Assembly (NCBI GenBank): GCA_024644405.1
Contig: JAHELC010000005.1
Span: forward strand, 1 to 64,000
DNA: 64,000 bases
DNA from: Nitrospinaceae bacterium
Lineage (GTDB): Bacteria > Nitrospinota > Nitrospinia > Nitrospinales > Nitrospinaceae
Reading direction: 5' to 3'
In this document: piece by piece, positions 54,160 through 61,957 of the stretch
How the letters are laid out: each line of letters opens with the position of its first letter
Position numbering within the stretch: position 1 is the first letter of the stretch
The notes under the pieces: model-generated
What the model was told of the DNA's origin: nothing
Database searches by the model: none
The model's input: only the letters and a program-made list of their open reading frames with translations
Program-made: the position numbers and the translations under genes

Positions 54160-56988
54160 TTAATTTTCGGTAATTTTAACGGTTTTGTAGAGGAAGTTTT
54201 TGAAGCTCAGGAACTTTTTGTTTTCCTCGGAATCGTTGCGGAATTGCTCCCCGCACACACCGAGTTTGACCGCGAGGCCGGGCAGGTTGGTTTGGTAACG
54301 TCGTTTGGCCGTTTCAATCAGGGAGGACACGGCATCCCGTGTCAGGTGTTTGCCGCGAAATGGATGGTACACAGACGTCCAGAAATCTCCCTGTCCCTGT
54401 TCGATATTCTCCAGCAAATCGTCTATCCACCCTTTATTTACCGGGCTCGAGGGAAGTTCCTTCCATTCCTCGCCACTGGCGTTTATCAAATCTTCCCGGG
54501 TAATCCGGGAATTTTTGCAAAACAACAGAGCCCTCAGCAATAAATTCTTCAACTCCCGCACGTTTCCCCGATACGTTCTCTGGCTGAGAAATTCGATAGC
54601 TCCCTGATCGAATTGGGGCGGCGGGCTGTTGGAGTCTTTTTTGTAGGCCTGGTGCAATCGGCCCAGAAAATGGATGGCCAGGTCTTCGATATCTTCCTGT
54701 CGGTCATTGAGGGAAGGGATTTGAAATCCGATGGCATTGAGACGGTGGTACAGGTCTTCACGGAACCGGCCGGCTTCGATTTCCTCCAACAGATTTTTGT
54801 TGGTGGCGGCGATCAGGAAAATCTGGGAATAACGGGATTCATTTTCTCCCAGCCGCATGAAGGCACCGGTATCCAGAAAACGCAAGAGTTGCACCTGGGT
54901 TTTGGGATCGGCATCGCCAATCTCATCCAGGAACACGAGACCGCCGTCGGCCTCCTCCAAAATTCCCCTGCGGTTTGATTCCGCCCCGGTGAAGGATCCT
55001 TTTTTGTGGCCGAACAGTTCGCTGTAGGTCAAGTCACCGCTGTACGCGGCAATATTGGTTTTCCGCAAGTGCAGTTCGTAGTGATCTCCCCGGTTGGCCC
55101 GGAAGATTTCGAGGAGGCGTGAATAAATATTGTTGAAGAAGAATTCCTTGCCGCTGCCCGTTTGTCCGGTAATGAGCAGGGAAGGAATGCCCATCACCGC
55201 CTCCAGCTGTTTTCCTCGGTCCCAGTGGAGCATGCGATGGCTGATCGAATCCACCACCGTGTTTATCTGTTTGACCAGATTGTGAATCTTCCGGCTTTTG
55301 CCGATGACGTTGCCGAGGTAATATGAGGAAACTTTTGGATCACGGTATTCAATCTCCTCACGCAGGACGGACATTTCGGCTCGTACGCTTTCGATTTGTT
55401 TCAAGTGATACACCTTCTGCCCGATCAAACTGGCGATGATCTGCAGGATTTTTTTGTGCTCTTCCTTGAAATGATTCAGTTTGAAACTGTCCTGATTGAT
55501 CACTCCCAGAACATTATTTTCGTGAATGATGGGGACTGCCAGCTCGGAGCGAATGGCCGATGAGACATTTTTGTAAAACCCCTGGGTGAGGGTGGTATTG
55601 GTCACATCCGAGAACAGGACGGGCCGAGCGGTATGAGCGCAATAGCCGTTGACCGATTTCATCTCGTCCGCAAGATCATTGCCTCCAACGCGCAGGGGAG
55701 GAATTTTGCTCTTTTTCCAGTCGCGTGATTTGGCTCCCACTGAATTTCCCTGATCGTCCTCGACCACCAGCCAGGGTTTGCCGTCGATCATTTTCAAGAG
55801 AGAAACGGTGCCGCAATCCGCTCCGAGTAACTCCGAGGTTTTACCCAGAATATTTTGCAGGAACGATTGCAGGGAACTGTTTTGATCGGACAGCAGTCCT
55901 TCGATTTCGCTCAGGACCTGAATTTCAATATGAGCGTGGCTTTCTTCCAGAATCAGGTTTTCCACCATGGAGGCGTGTTGCTGGAGCAGGGCTTTTTCGA
56001 AGGTGGTGAACTCGTAAGGATCGCTGGTGTAGTAATTGACGGCGCAGATGAATTTTCCCGTATTGCGGTCGTATTTCGGAACTTGATAGAGAGACACCAG
56101 GTTGATCTGGCTGGCGATATCTTTTCTTGAAAATTGTTCCTCCATGACGTTTTCATGGAATACCGATTCCTGCTGAAGGTTTTTCATCACCAGGCCGGTG
56201 TCCGGAGCAAACTGGATGATACGGTTGATCAGGTTGTGCCCGTCCAGCACGCGGATCTGTTCCTTGTTGTTATAAATGCTCGCGTGTTCAAACTTTTGTG
56301 AATAGACGGCGAGGATTTCCACCAGATCGGATGGGCTGCCGCTTTTCTGGGGCGGCTGGGTTTGGGACACCGGAACCAGAACCGAAGCCAGTGCGAGATT
56401 TTCGATCAGGTTCACCGCCGACCGCATCATCAGCCAGGCGCCGTCCTTTTTCCGTGCGGTATCCAGATGCCGGGAAAACGAAATGTTTTGATGGTAACGC
56501 TTGGCTTTTTCAATGACGAGGCTGGTTTCACCCAGGAAACGAGTGATCTCCTCAATTTCTTCCGCGGTCAAAAATTCTCCTTCACGATTCCAGTCCAGGC
56601 TCAGGGTGCCGATGGGGCGCATCTGGTACGTGATCGGAAAAACAGCGGTGCTCTTGATATTGGACAGCGCTTCCAGGGGATTGCGAAAACTGGAAAAACC
56701 GCCCGGGATATCCCAGGAAACCACTACCGAATTTTCATAGAAAGCCTTCGAGGTGATGGACTCCTTGGGGGAAATGTATTTGGTGATGCGGTGCTGGTCG
56801 GGCCGGTTCTGGCCAGTGACGTAGTGGCAGATCAGCATGCCTTCATACAAGTCCTCCAGGTAAATGCGGACCGAATCGCAGTGATAGGTACTCTTCAAAT
56901 CGGTGGCCAGCAAATGCAGGATTTCGGAAAGATTTTCCTTTTCGTAGCCGGATAAGGTTCGGCTCAATTTTTGAAGATCATTCGTCAT
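54160..56988 (-). CDS. Sigma-54-dependent activator with GAF domains
   Basis: The 942-residue enhancer-binding protein has a GAF domain at about 1-170, a linker, a second GAF-like domain at about 360-530, and a AAA+ domain at about 590-830. Visible motifs: Walker A GQTGSGKE near 603, the sigma-54-contacting loop as GSFTGA (usual GAFTGA) near 661, Walker B LVFLDEIGDAD, and arginine-finger region FREDLYHRLN. The last 95 residues hold a weak helix-turn-helix-like stretch (LPGLAVKLGVCGEQF), less clear than a Fis domain. The target is probably the flgB promoter next to it, which has the sigma-54 signature; rpoN is at 5596-7041. Confidence 0.9.
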   Translation of the reverse strand: MTNDLQKLSRTLSGYEKENLSEILHLLATDLKSTYHCDSVRIYLEDLYEGMLICHYVTGQNRPDQHRITKYISPKESITSKAFYENSVVVSWDIPGGFSSFRNPLEALSNIKSTAVFPITYQMRPIGTLSLDWNREGEFLTAEEIEEITRFLGETSLVIEKAKRYHQNISFSRHLDTARKKDGAWLMMRSAVNLIENLALASVLVPVSQTQPPQKSGSPSDLVEILAVYSQKFEHASIYNNKEQIRVLDGHNLINRIIQFAPDTGLVMKNLQQESVFHENVMEEQFSRKDIASQINLVSLYQVPKYDRNTGKFICAVNYYTSDPYEFTTFEKALLQQHASMVENLILEESHAHIEIQVLSEIEGLLSDQNSSLQSFLQNILGKTSELLGADCGTVSLLKMIDGKPWLVVEDDQGNSVGAKSRDWKKSKIPPLRVGGNDLADEMKSVNGYCAHTARPVLFSDVTNTTLTQGFYKNVSSAIRSELAVPIIHENNVLGVINQDSFKLNHFKEEHKKILQIIASLIGQKVYHLKQIESVRAEMSVLREEIEYRDPKVSSYYLGNVIGKSRKIHNLVKQINTVVDSISHRMLHWDRGKQLEAVMGIPSLLITGQTGSGKEFFFNNIYSRLLEIFRANRGDHYELHLRKTNIAAYSGDLTYSELFGHKKGSFTGAESNRRGILEEADGGLVFLDEIGDADPKTQVQLLRFLDTGAFMRLGENESRYSQIFLIAATNKNLLEEIEAGRFREDLYHRLNAIGFQIPSLNDRQEDIEDLAIHFLGRLHQAYKKDSNSPPPQFDQGAIEFLSQRTYRGNVRELKNLLLRALLFCKNSRITREDLINASGEEWKELPSSPVNKGWIDDLLENIEQGQGDFWTSVYHPFRGKHLTRDAVSSLIETAKRRYQTNLPGLAVKLGVCGEQFRNDSEENKKFLSFKNFLYKTVKITEN

Positions 56989-57079
56989 CAGTGGGGTCCA
57001 AGTGAGTAAAAAAACTACACAATTTTACCTTTTTGTAGAAACAATGGCAATAGACCAAAAATCAGAGCCGCCTTGCTTG

Positions 57080-57131
57080 CGTCAAAATCCCGGTAATTGA
57101 ATCGGTAATTTTTGCCCTGTCGTCAAAATCC
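57080..57131. repeat. Direct repeats CGTCAAAATCC, candidate activator binding sites
   Basis: The 11-base sequence CGTCAAAATCC occurs at 57080-57090 and 57121-57131, with a period of 41 bp (four helical turns). Between them CGGTAATT occurs twice, at 57091 and 57103. They lie about 100-150 bp upstream of the -24/-12 promoter, the usual distance for enhancer sites of a sigma-54 activator, and between the divergent activator gene and flgB. Confidence 0.6.
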
Positions 57132-57230
57132 GGATCGATGAAAATTGCAATTCAAAAATGTGAAATATAATAATTCCTTTAGAATCAATAGGTTATATTG
57201 GATTTCTTTTGCTTTGCCAGCCGCGTTGTC

Positions 57231-57247
57231 TTGGCATAAGACTTGCT
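57231..57247 (+). promoter_or_regulatory. Sigma-54 (-24/-12) promoter of flgB
   Basis: TTGGCATAAGACTTGCT matches the consensus TTGGCAC-N4-TTGC with GG at -24, exactly 10 bases, then GC at -12. The start would be near 57258, just ahead of the AAGGAG ribosome site and 14 bp before ATG 57272. Confidence 0.85.
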
Positions 57248-57271
57248 TTTTAATTTAATAAGGAGCTTTTT

Positions 57272-57697
57272 ATGCTGATCGACCGTTTATTATTTGCCGA
57301 TAAAACGCCGTTAGTATTGGAAAAGGCGTTGGATGCTCAATCCCAACGCCACATGCTGATTTCCAGTAATATCAGCAATATCGATACGCCGGGTTATAAG
57401 GCTAAGGATATTGATTTTAAAGGGGCGTTGAGAGCAGCCTTGGGCACGAGCGATGGCCTGGCACTGCGCACCACTCACAGCGGTCATATTGGGCCCAATA
57501 AGCACGATATCAAAGGATTGCAGGCGCAACCCTTCAGTGAAGCGGATGCAGCCAAATCCAATGGTAACAACGTCAATATCGACAAGGAAATGATGAAATT
57601 GGCTGAGAATCAAATTACCTATAACGCCACCATTCAAATGATGGCCAAGCGGGGTTCGACCATAAGGGCTGCGATCACTGAAAATGCCCAGGGATAA
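57272..57697 (+). CDS. flgB: Flagellar basal-body rod protein FlgB
   Basis: FlgB is one of the proximal rod proteins of the flagellum and is exported through the flagellar type III apparatus. The 141-residue protein has the flg_bb_rod N-terminal motif SSNISNIDTPGYKAKDIDF and a C-terminal helical segment NNVNIDKEMMKLAENQITYNATIQM, both typical. An AAGGAG ribosome site is 6 bp upstream. It is the first gene of flgB-fliE behind the sigma-54 promoter at 57231. flgC, which normally follows, is missing: only 87 bp separate flgB from fliE. Confidence 0.96.
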   Translation: MLIDRLLFADKTPLVLEKALDAQSQRHMLISSNISNIDTPGYKAKDIDFKGALRAALGTSDGLALRTTHSGHIGPNKHDIKGLQAQPFSEADAAKSNGNNVNIDKEMMKLAENQITYNATIQMMAKRGSTIRAAITENAQG

Positions 57698-57784
57698 GGT
57701 CTTGAGAGATTTGGGACTACCCGGGGCTTATTGACAAAGCACCGTAATCGCAGTAACTTAAGGGTGATAACTTGAGCAGGAATC

Positions 57785-58105
57785 ATGGAAGATATAACCG
57801 TTAAAACACAATTGAAGACGGCCCTCAACCCGGGCCTGTCTCCTGCCGATGGCAAGGCCGGCCCCAATCAGACGGGGGAAGCCGGACCGTCTTTTGCAGA
57901 CACTCTGGCCAAATCGATCGAAGAGGTCAATCATCTGCAGAAAGAGGCGGACCAGGCAATCGAGAAGCTGGCTTCCGGTGAGTCGCAGAATGTCCACGGC
58001 GCCATGCTGGCGGTGAACAAGGCGGATACCGCCTTTCGCATGACTATGCAGGTCAGAAATAAAATCGTGGAAGCCTATCAGGAAGTGATGCGGATGCAGG
58101 TTTAA
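57785..58105 (+). CDS. fliE: Flagellar hook-basal body complex protein FliE
   Basis: FliE links the MS ring to the rod. The 106-residue protein has the family C-terminal helix pair: FADTLAKSIEEVNHLQKEADQAIEKLASGE, then VHGAMLAVNKADTAFRMTMQVRNKIVEAYQEVMRMQV. The first 40 residues are disordered-looking, as in other FliE proteins. It is 87 bp downstream of flgB with its own SD-like GAGCAGGAAT, and a strong terminator follows. No other flagellar gene is in the window, so the main flagellar cluster must be elsewhere. Confidence 0.94.
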   Translation: MEDITVKTQLKTALNPGLSPADGKAGPNQTGEAGPSFADTLAKSIEEVNHLQKEADQAIEKLASGESQNVHGAMLAVNKADTAFRMTMQVRNKIVEAYQEVMRMQV

Positions 58106-58135
58106 ATGCCTCCCGATTTTCCCAATAAATTTCTG

Positions 58136-58166
58136 TCCCCCGGAACTTTTCCGGGGGATTTTTTTT
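58136..58166 (+). terminator. Rho-independent terminator after fliE
   Basis: A 10-bp stem (TCCCCCGGAA with TTCCGGGGGA) closes a CTT loop, followed by eight T. It lies 30 bp past the fliE stop and ends the flgB-fliE transcript. Confidence 0.93.
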
Positions 58167-58193
58167 GTTCTCCTGCGGAGGTACTCCGCCCAG

Positions 58194-58228
58194 TTGACAA
58201 GGTCAGTCAAATGGAGGATATTTATCCT
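58194..58228 (+). promoter_or_regulatory. Promoter with palindromic operator for the SmbP-like gene
   Basis: TTGACA at 58194-58199 and GATATT at 58217-58222 are 17 bp apart. A perfect palindrome, AGGATA-TT-TATCCT at 58215-58228, covers the -10, where a repressor would block polymerase. The regulator is not known. Confidence 0.6.
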
Positions 58229-58293
58229 TAGAAAATTATATAGGAACTTAAATATCAGGTTTGGCCCGATAGGCATTGGGCCATGGAGGAATT

Positions 58294-58713
58294 ATGAAAC
58301 GCGTCACCGGTTACATTTTGTTGATAGGATTGTTCACCCTTTTGGTCTCCAACCCGGTATGGGCGCAGGCGGGCGGTCATGCCAGTGTCGGTCTGGGGCA
58401 TGGTGAAGAAGGGTATTTGCACCTGCAGGAAATGGTCAAGCACTATGAATTCAGTTTGAAGATGGACGACGCCTCCCCCGAATTAAAAATACATGGAGCC
58501 GAAGCTTTAAAACATGCCCGGGAAGCCCTCAAGCATTACGACGCGGCTTTGACGCATGCTTCAGAGTCACTGGGACGCCCCGCGGGAAATCCTATGATGG
58601 GCGGCGGTTCGGGGGGTGAACACAGTCATGAAGAAGGTTCGGGTTATAATCAAGACCCGCGAGGGGGCAATCGTGGCCCGGGAATGGGTATGCCGGAAGG
58701 TTCCCAGCATTAA
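58294..58713 (+). CDS. SmbP-like His-rich exported metal-binding protein
   Basis: The 139-residue protein has a signal peptide (MKRVTGYILLIGLFTLL, cut near NPVWA) and a helical mature part with His spaced every 7-8 residues: EALKHAREALKHYDAALTHA. This is like SmbP, the small copper- and other metal-binding protein of Nitrosomonas europaea. The C-terminal 45 residues are rich in Gly and Met, with an extra HSHEE motif and MGGG/MGMP stretches that could also hold metal. It is a single gene with its own promoter and a GGAGGA ribosome site before ATG 58294. It probably stores or buffers a metal ion, likely copper, in the periplasm. Confidence 0.8.
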   Translation: MKRVTGYILLIGLFTLLVSNPVWAQAGGHASVGLGHGEEGYLHLQEMVKHYEFSLKMDDASPELKIHGAEALKHAREALKHYDAALTHASESLGRPAGNPMMGGGSGGEHSHEEGSGYNQDPRGGNRGPGMGMPEGSQH

Positions 58714-58738
58714 TGTTTAACTTTAAATGTTGACCGTT

Positions 58739-59683
58739 TCAGGATTCGACGGGCAGTTCGGGATTGTGGCTCCAGTCCCACCACGATCCGTCATAATTTC
58801 GCACCTTATACCCGAGATGGCGGAAAACAAAATACGCCATCGCTGATCTCACCCCTCCGGTGCAGTAAACGACAATTTCCTGATTGGGTTGAATGCCTTT
58901 TGAATTTAACAGCGTGTCCAGGGTTTCCTGCGGTTTCAAGTTGCCATCCGATGTGAAAAATTCCCTCCAATCAATATGGAGTGCACCGGGAATGTGGCCA
59001 CCCCGGGAAGAACCGTAGGGGGTCGCCCCGTCAAATTCATGTTTTTCCCGGTTATCAATCAGGGCTATAGCCTGCGAGCCCAATCGTGAAGCGATCCAGC
59101 TCTGATCCGCCAGGACATTTCGGTTGAAATTGATATCCGTTATTTCCAATGTGGAAGGTTTGGATGCCTGTCCAAAGCCCCGCTTTTTGGCAAGCCCGGA
59201 TTTTTCCCAATTTTGGTACCCCCCTTTTAGCAGAGCCACGCGCTTGAACCCATAAAACTCGAGCATCCAGAAAAAACGGCCATCCGTGCGCCATTTGTCA
59301 GACAAATCTCCGTAGATGACAATGGTTTTCTGAAGGTCTATACCGAGGGAACGCAATTTCTGAACAATAAACTCTTTGTCTTGATTAATTTTCCCCATCA
59401 CGTCATTGGATTTAATCGTAAACTCCTTCCAGTCACTTAAATTAATAGCGCCGGGGATGTGACCCAGCAGGAATTTCCAGGACGGACGGGTATCAATCAA
59501 CACCTTATCATTTTGGGGTATGGATTGGACTTGTTCCGGTGTGATAAGTAGTTCAAAATCAGGGGCAGAAAGAGTAGGTTGGGGCATCGCCAAAACTCCG
59601 AGTGCAAGCATTGAAACCCTTAGGAAAACAGCCTTTATTTTCCTTGACAAGATACAGTTTGGACTTGTAATATCATGCTTCAT
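58739..59683 (-). CDS. Periplasmic two-domain rhodanese (sulfurtransferase)
   Basis: The 314-residue protein has a signal peptide (hydrophobic VSMLALGVLAMPQPTLSA) and two rhodanese domains. The N-terminal one (ARG-less LIDTRPSWKFLLGHIPGAINL, about 60-170) has no catalytic Cys in the usual loop; the C-terminal one has the active-site loop VVYCTGGVRSA with Cys near residue 273. The plan is that of thiosulfate:cyanide and 3-mercaptopyruvate sulfurtransferases. The loop CTGGVRS is intermediate between the two types, so the donor is not settled. It faces the SmbP-like gene, 25 bp from its stop. Confidence 0.88.
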   Translation of the reverse strand: MKHDITSPNCILSRKIKAVFLRVSMLALGVLAMPQPTLSAPDFELLITPEQVQSIPQNDKVLIDTRPSWKFLLGHIPGAINLSDWKEFTIKSNDVMGKINQDKEFIVQKLRSLGIDLQKTIVIYGDLSDKWRTDGRFFWMLEFYGFKRVALLKGGYQNWEKSGLAKKRGFGQASKPSTLEITDINFNRNVLADQSWIASRLGSQAIALIDNREKHEFDGATPYGSSRGGHIPGALHIDWREFFTSDGNLKPQETLDTLLNSKGIQPNQEIVVYCTGGVRSAMAYFVFRHLGYKVRNYDGSWWDWSHNPELPVES

Positions 59684-59941
59684 TTTTCGACCTGGGGCCT
59701 TTCAAATGCAATGTTTTTACGGTAAATACTCCGATTTTCCCGGTCCCCAACTCACCAATTTTTGCCAAGAGACTGATTTAGAGGGATAGCCGGTTGAGGT
59801 CGTAAAAACCGTCATAATAAGGACGTATTTATAAGGATCTGGATTCAAAAATTTTTCCTGTAAGATACCGGCGGTCTTGGGAATCGATTTGATTAACTTG
59901 AGTGTATACAATATATTGCCAAATGTCAGTATGAGGGAGCT

Positions 59942-60766
59942 ATGACAAACGAACAGGATAATGACAAACAGGACCCGTCTCCTGCAGACCGAATAGAAAA
60001 GATCAAACAAGAGGCCAAGGAAGATGCCAGCTCCTATTACGCTCAGGGCAAATCGGAAGATGACGCTATGACTGAAGAAGATTTTAACAAACCGGTGGTT
60101 CCCGTGAGTGAGGAAAAAGAAGAAATGAATATGATGAAAGCCCTGGCGTACCTGGGATTTGGGATGGGGGCCCTGGCGATCATTGTCATCCTGTTTTTTC
60201 TCCGCGACCTGGACCACAAGGTAGGGGATATGGATGCCGCAGTGGGGACGCTGGAAGAAAAATTCGGTCCCCTCAAACAGGAGGTGGATGCAAAACTGGC
60301 CAAGGTCGATGCCGACGTTTCGCAGTTACAAAACCGGTTTGGAAATTTTGAACGGCAGGCCGCAGTAACGGAGTTGAAAAGGGCATTGGTGGCCATTCAG
60401 ACGGTAACGGAAAATACCAACCCCGATGTTCAGGCGAAATCGGACCAGGTGACAGCCAGTATCGAAAACCTATTGCGGGAATTGGGCGCTGGACCTCCAG
60501 GTGCCGCTCCGGCCCCTGAATCGGTAGCTCCGACATCTGCGCCTGCGGCGCCCGCTTCAGAAGACAAACCGTTTGAAATTATCCTTGAGCAACCGGCGCC
60601 TGCTCCCATGGCAGAAGCTCAACCCCCGGCAGAACCAGTTGCAGAAGCGACTCCGGCCGAGCCGCCAGCGGAAGAACCTGCCCCTGCGGTCGAAGAACCT
60701 GCGGTCGAAGCGACCGGTGAAGATGACGACGATGCCGAAGATGAAGAGGATGAAGACGACGAATAG
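59942..60766 (+). CDS. Membrane-anchored protein with coiled coil and acidic Pro/Ala-rich tail
   Basis: I do not recognise a family for this 274-residue protein. It has a charged N-terminal region (about 1-65), one membrane segment (about 67-87: ALAYLGFGMGALAIIVILFFL), a helical coiled-coil stretch (about 90-170), a Pro/Ala/Glu-rich linker (about 175-255), and a final run of Asp/Glu (DDDDAEDEEDEDDE). The tail would extend to the cytoplasm or periplasm depending on orientation; the positive-inside rule is ambiguous. The start at 59942 follows GAGGGAG. It is a single gene with its own terminator. A scaffold or envelope role is possible but unsupported. Confidence 0.75.
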   Translation: MTNEQDNDKQDPSPADRIEKIKQEAKEDASSYYAQGKSEDDAMTEEDFNKPVVPVSEEKEEMNMMKALAYLGFGMGALAIIVILFFLRDLDHKVGDMDAAVGTLEEKFGPLKQEVDAKLAKVDADVSQLQNRFGNFERQAAVTELKRALVAIQTVTENTNPDVQAKSDQVTASIENLLRELGAGPPGAAPAPESVAPTSAPAAPASEDKPFEIILEQPAPAPMAEAQPPAEPVAEATPAEPPAEEPAPAVEEPAVEATGEDDDDAEDEEDEDDE

Positions 60767-60782
60767 GTTTTTTTGAATTCCT

Positions 60783-60811
60783 GGCCTGAGACCTTGTTAG
60801 GGTCTCAGGCC
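60783..60811 (+). terminator. Rho-independent terminator after the acidic membrane protein
   Basis: An 11-bp stem (GGCCTGAGACC with GGTCTCAGGCC) closes a 7-base loop and is followed by TTATTTGTTT, 17 bp past the stop. Confidence 0.85.
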
Positions 60812-60844
60812 TTATTTGTTTGAACGGCTTTGGAATTTACAATC

Positions 60845-61159
60845 ATGCCTGTAAAATTCATACTATTTATTATTCTTTCCATTATCGTTGCTATTTTCGC
60901 CGTTAAAAATATGGATATGGTGGAGGTCAGTTTCTATGACTTCAGTCTGAATTCACATGACTTCCGCGTGCCCCTCCTGGTCGTGATTTTAGTGTCGTTG
61001 GGTTTTGGCTTTTTTCTTGCGTGGATAGACGGTTGGGTCGCCAGAATGAAATTGAAATCCGTTATTCGTCAAAATAAAAGAATCATTGAGTCCCTCGACG
61101 AGGAATTGAAGAAATATAAAAAACCTTCCTTACCCGAATACACCGAATCTGATAGATAA
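60845..61159 (+). CDS. LapA-domain (DUF1049) membrane protein
   Basis: The 104-residue protein has two membrane segments (about 3-20 and 41-63) and a charged C-terminal helix, with the DUF1049 pattern AIFAVKNMDMVEVSFYDF and VPLLVVILVSLGFGFFLAWIDGW. In E. coli LapA works with LapB to control the turnover of LpxC and so LPS synthesis. I start at ATG 60845; a TTG at 60830 is also in frame and no clear ribosome site exists. It is upstream of the PhyH gene by 33 bp on the same strand. LapB, its usual partner, is not here. Confidence 0.72.
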   Translation: MPVKFILFIILSIIVAIFAVKNMDMVEVSFYDFSLNSHDFRVPLLVVILVSLGFGFFLAWIDGWVARMKLKSVIRQNKRIIESLDEELKKYKKPSLPEYTESDR

Positions 61160-61192
61160 TTTTACCGTAGGCTAGGTCTGCCCGATAATTTC

Positions 61193-61957
61193 ATGCAACC
61201 ACAATTATTATCTCCACAACAACTTCATGATTTTGAGCGTGACGGGTTTCTTTTGATCCGCAATCCGGTGGAGGTCCAAGAGGTTGATCAGGTTGTTTCC
61301 TGGGTGAATGAGGTCCAGGCGTATCCGGAAAAGCCGGGAAAATACATGATGTATTTTGAAAAGAGCTTGCTGGGGAACGAACAGCGAATTCTCCAACGCA
61401 TGGAGAACGTGTACGAGTACCATCAAGGCTTCAGGAGTCTGTTTGACAGCGACCGGGTCAAAGGCGTGGTTTCGGATTTGTTTCGAGAGCCTGCCGTGTT
61501 GTTCAAAGACAAGATCAATTTCAAGCTTCCCGGTGGTGGCGGGTTTGACTGGCACCAGGACCAACAGGCCGGATGGTGGTTCTATGCGCCAATTTTCATA
61601 ACTGCGTTGATTTGTATTGACCCGGTGACTCCCGACAACGGCCCCCTCGAACTTTCTGCCGGACAACACAAGCAGGGGTTGATCGGTAAGGAGTGGGAAC
61701 CGTTGAATGATGACAATATGAAAGGAATGAAATTCGAATCCATGATGCTGGAGCCGGGAGATATGGTGTTTTTCGACTCATTTGTTCCACACGGGTCCGG
61801 TCCCAATTTGACCGATCAGCCCCGGCGCGTGCTTTACATCACTTTCAACAAACTTTCCGCAGGCGATCACCGTAAACAGTACTATGCGGACAAGCGCAAA
61901 AGCTTTCCCCCCGATTGCGAACGCGATCCCGAAAAAGAATATAAGTTTCGGGTTTAG
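61193..61957 (+). CDS. PhyH-family Fe(II)/2-oxoglutarate dioxygenase
   Basis: The 254-residue protein has the double-stranded beta-helix plan of phytanoyl-CoA hydroxylase relatives. The iron ligands are HxD in FDWHQDQQAG (His and Asp near residues 121-123) and a late His in FVPHGSGPNLTDQPRRVL, with the 2-oxoglutarate-binding Arg after it. Family members hydroxylate lipids, amino acids such as ectoine, or antibiotics; the substrate cannot be named. The gene overlaps the end of aguA by 4 bases tail-to-tail. No lipid or compatible-solute pathway gene is beside it. Confidence 0.85.
   Translation: MQPQLLSPQQLHDFERDGFLLIRNPVEVQEVDQVVSWVNEVQAYPEKPGKYMMYFEKSLLGNEQRILQRMENVYEYHQGFRSLFDSDRVKGVVSDLFREPAVLFKDKINFKLPGGGGFDWHQDQQAGWWFYAPIFITALICIDPVTPDNGPLELSAGQHKQGLIGKEWEPLNDDNMKGMKFESMMLEPGDMVFFDSFVPHGSGPNLTDQPRRVLYITFNKLSAGDHRKQYYADKRKSFPPDCERDPEKEYKFRV

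Noticed and set aside
58261-58282. TTGGCCCGATAGGC before the SmbP-like gene as a sigma-54 promoter
   Set aside because: GG and GC are only 8 bases apart instead of 10; the sigma-70-like promoter at 58194 is a better fit.
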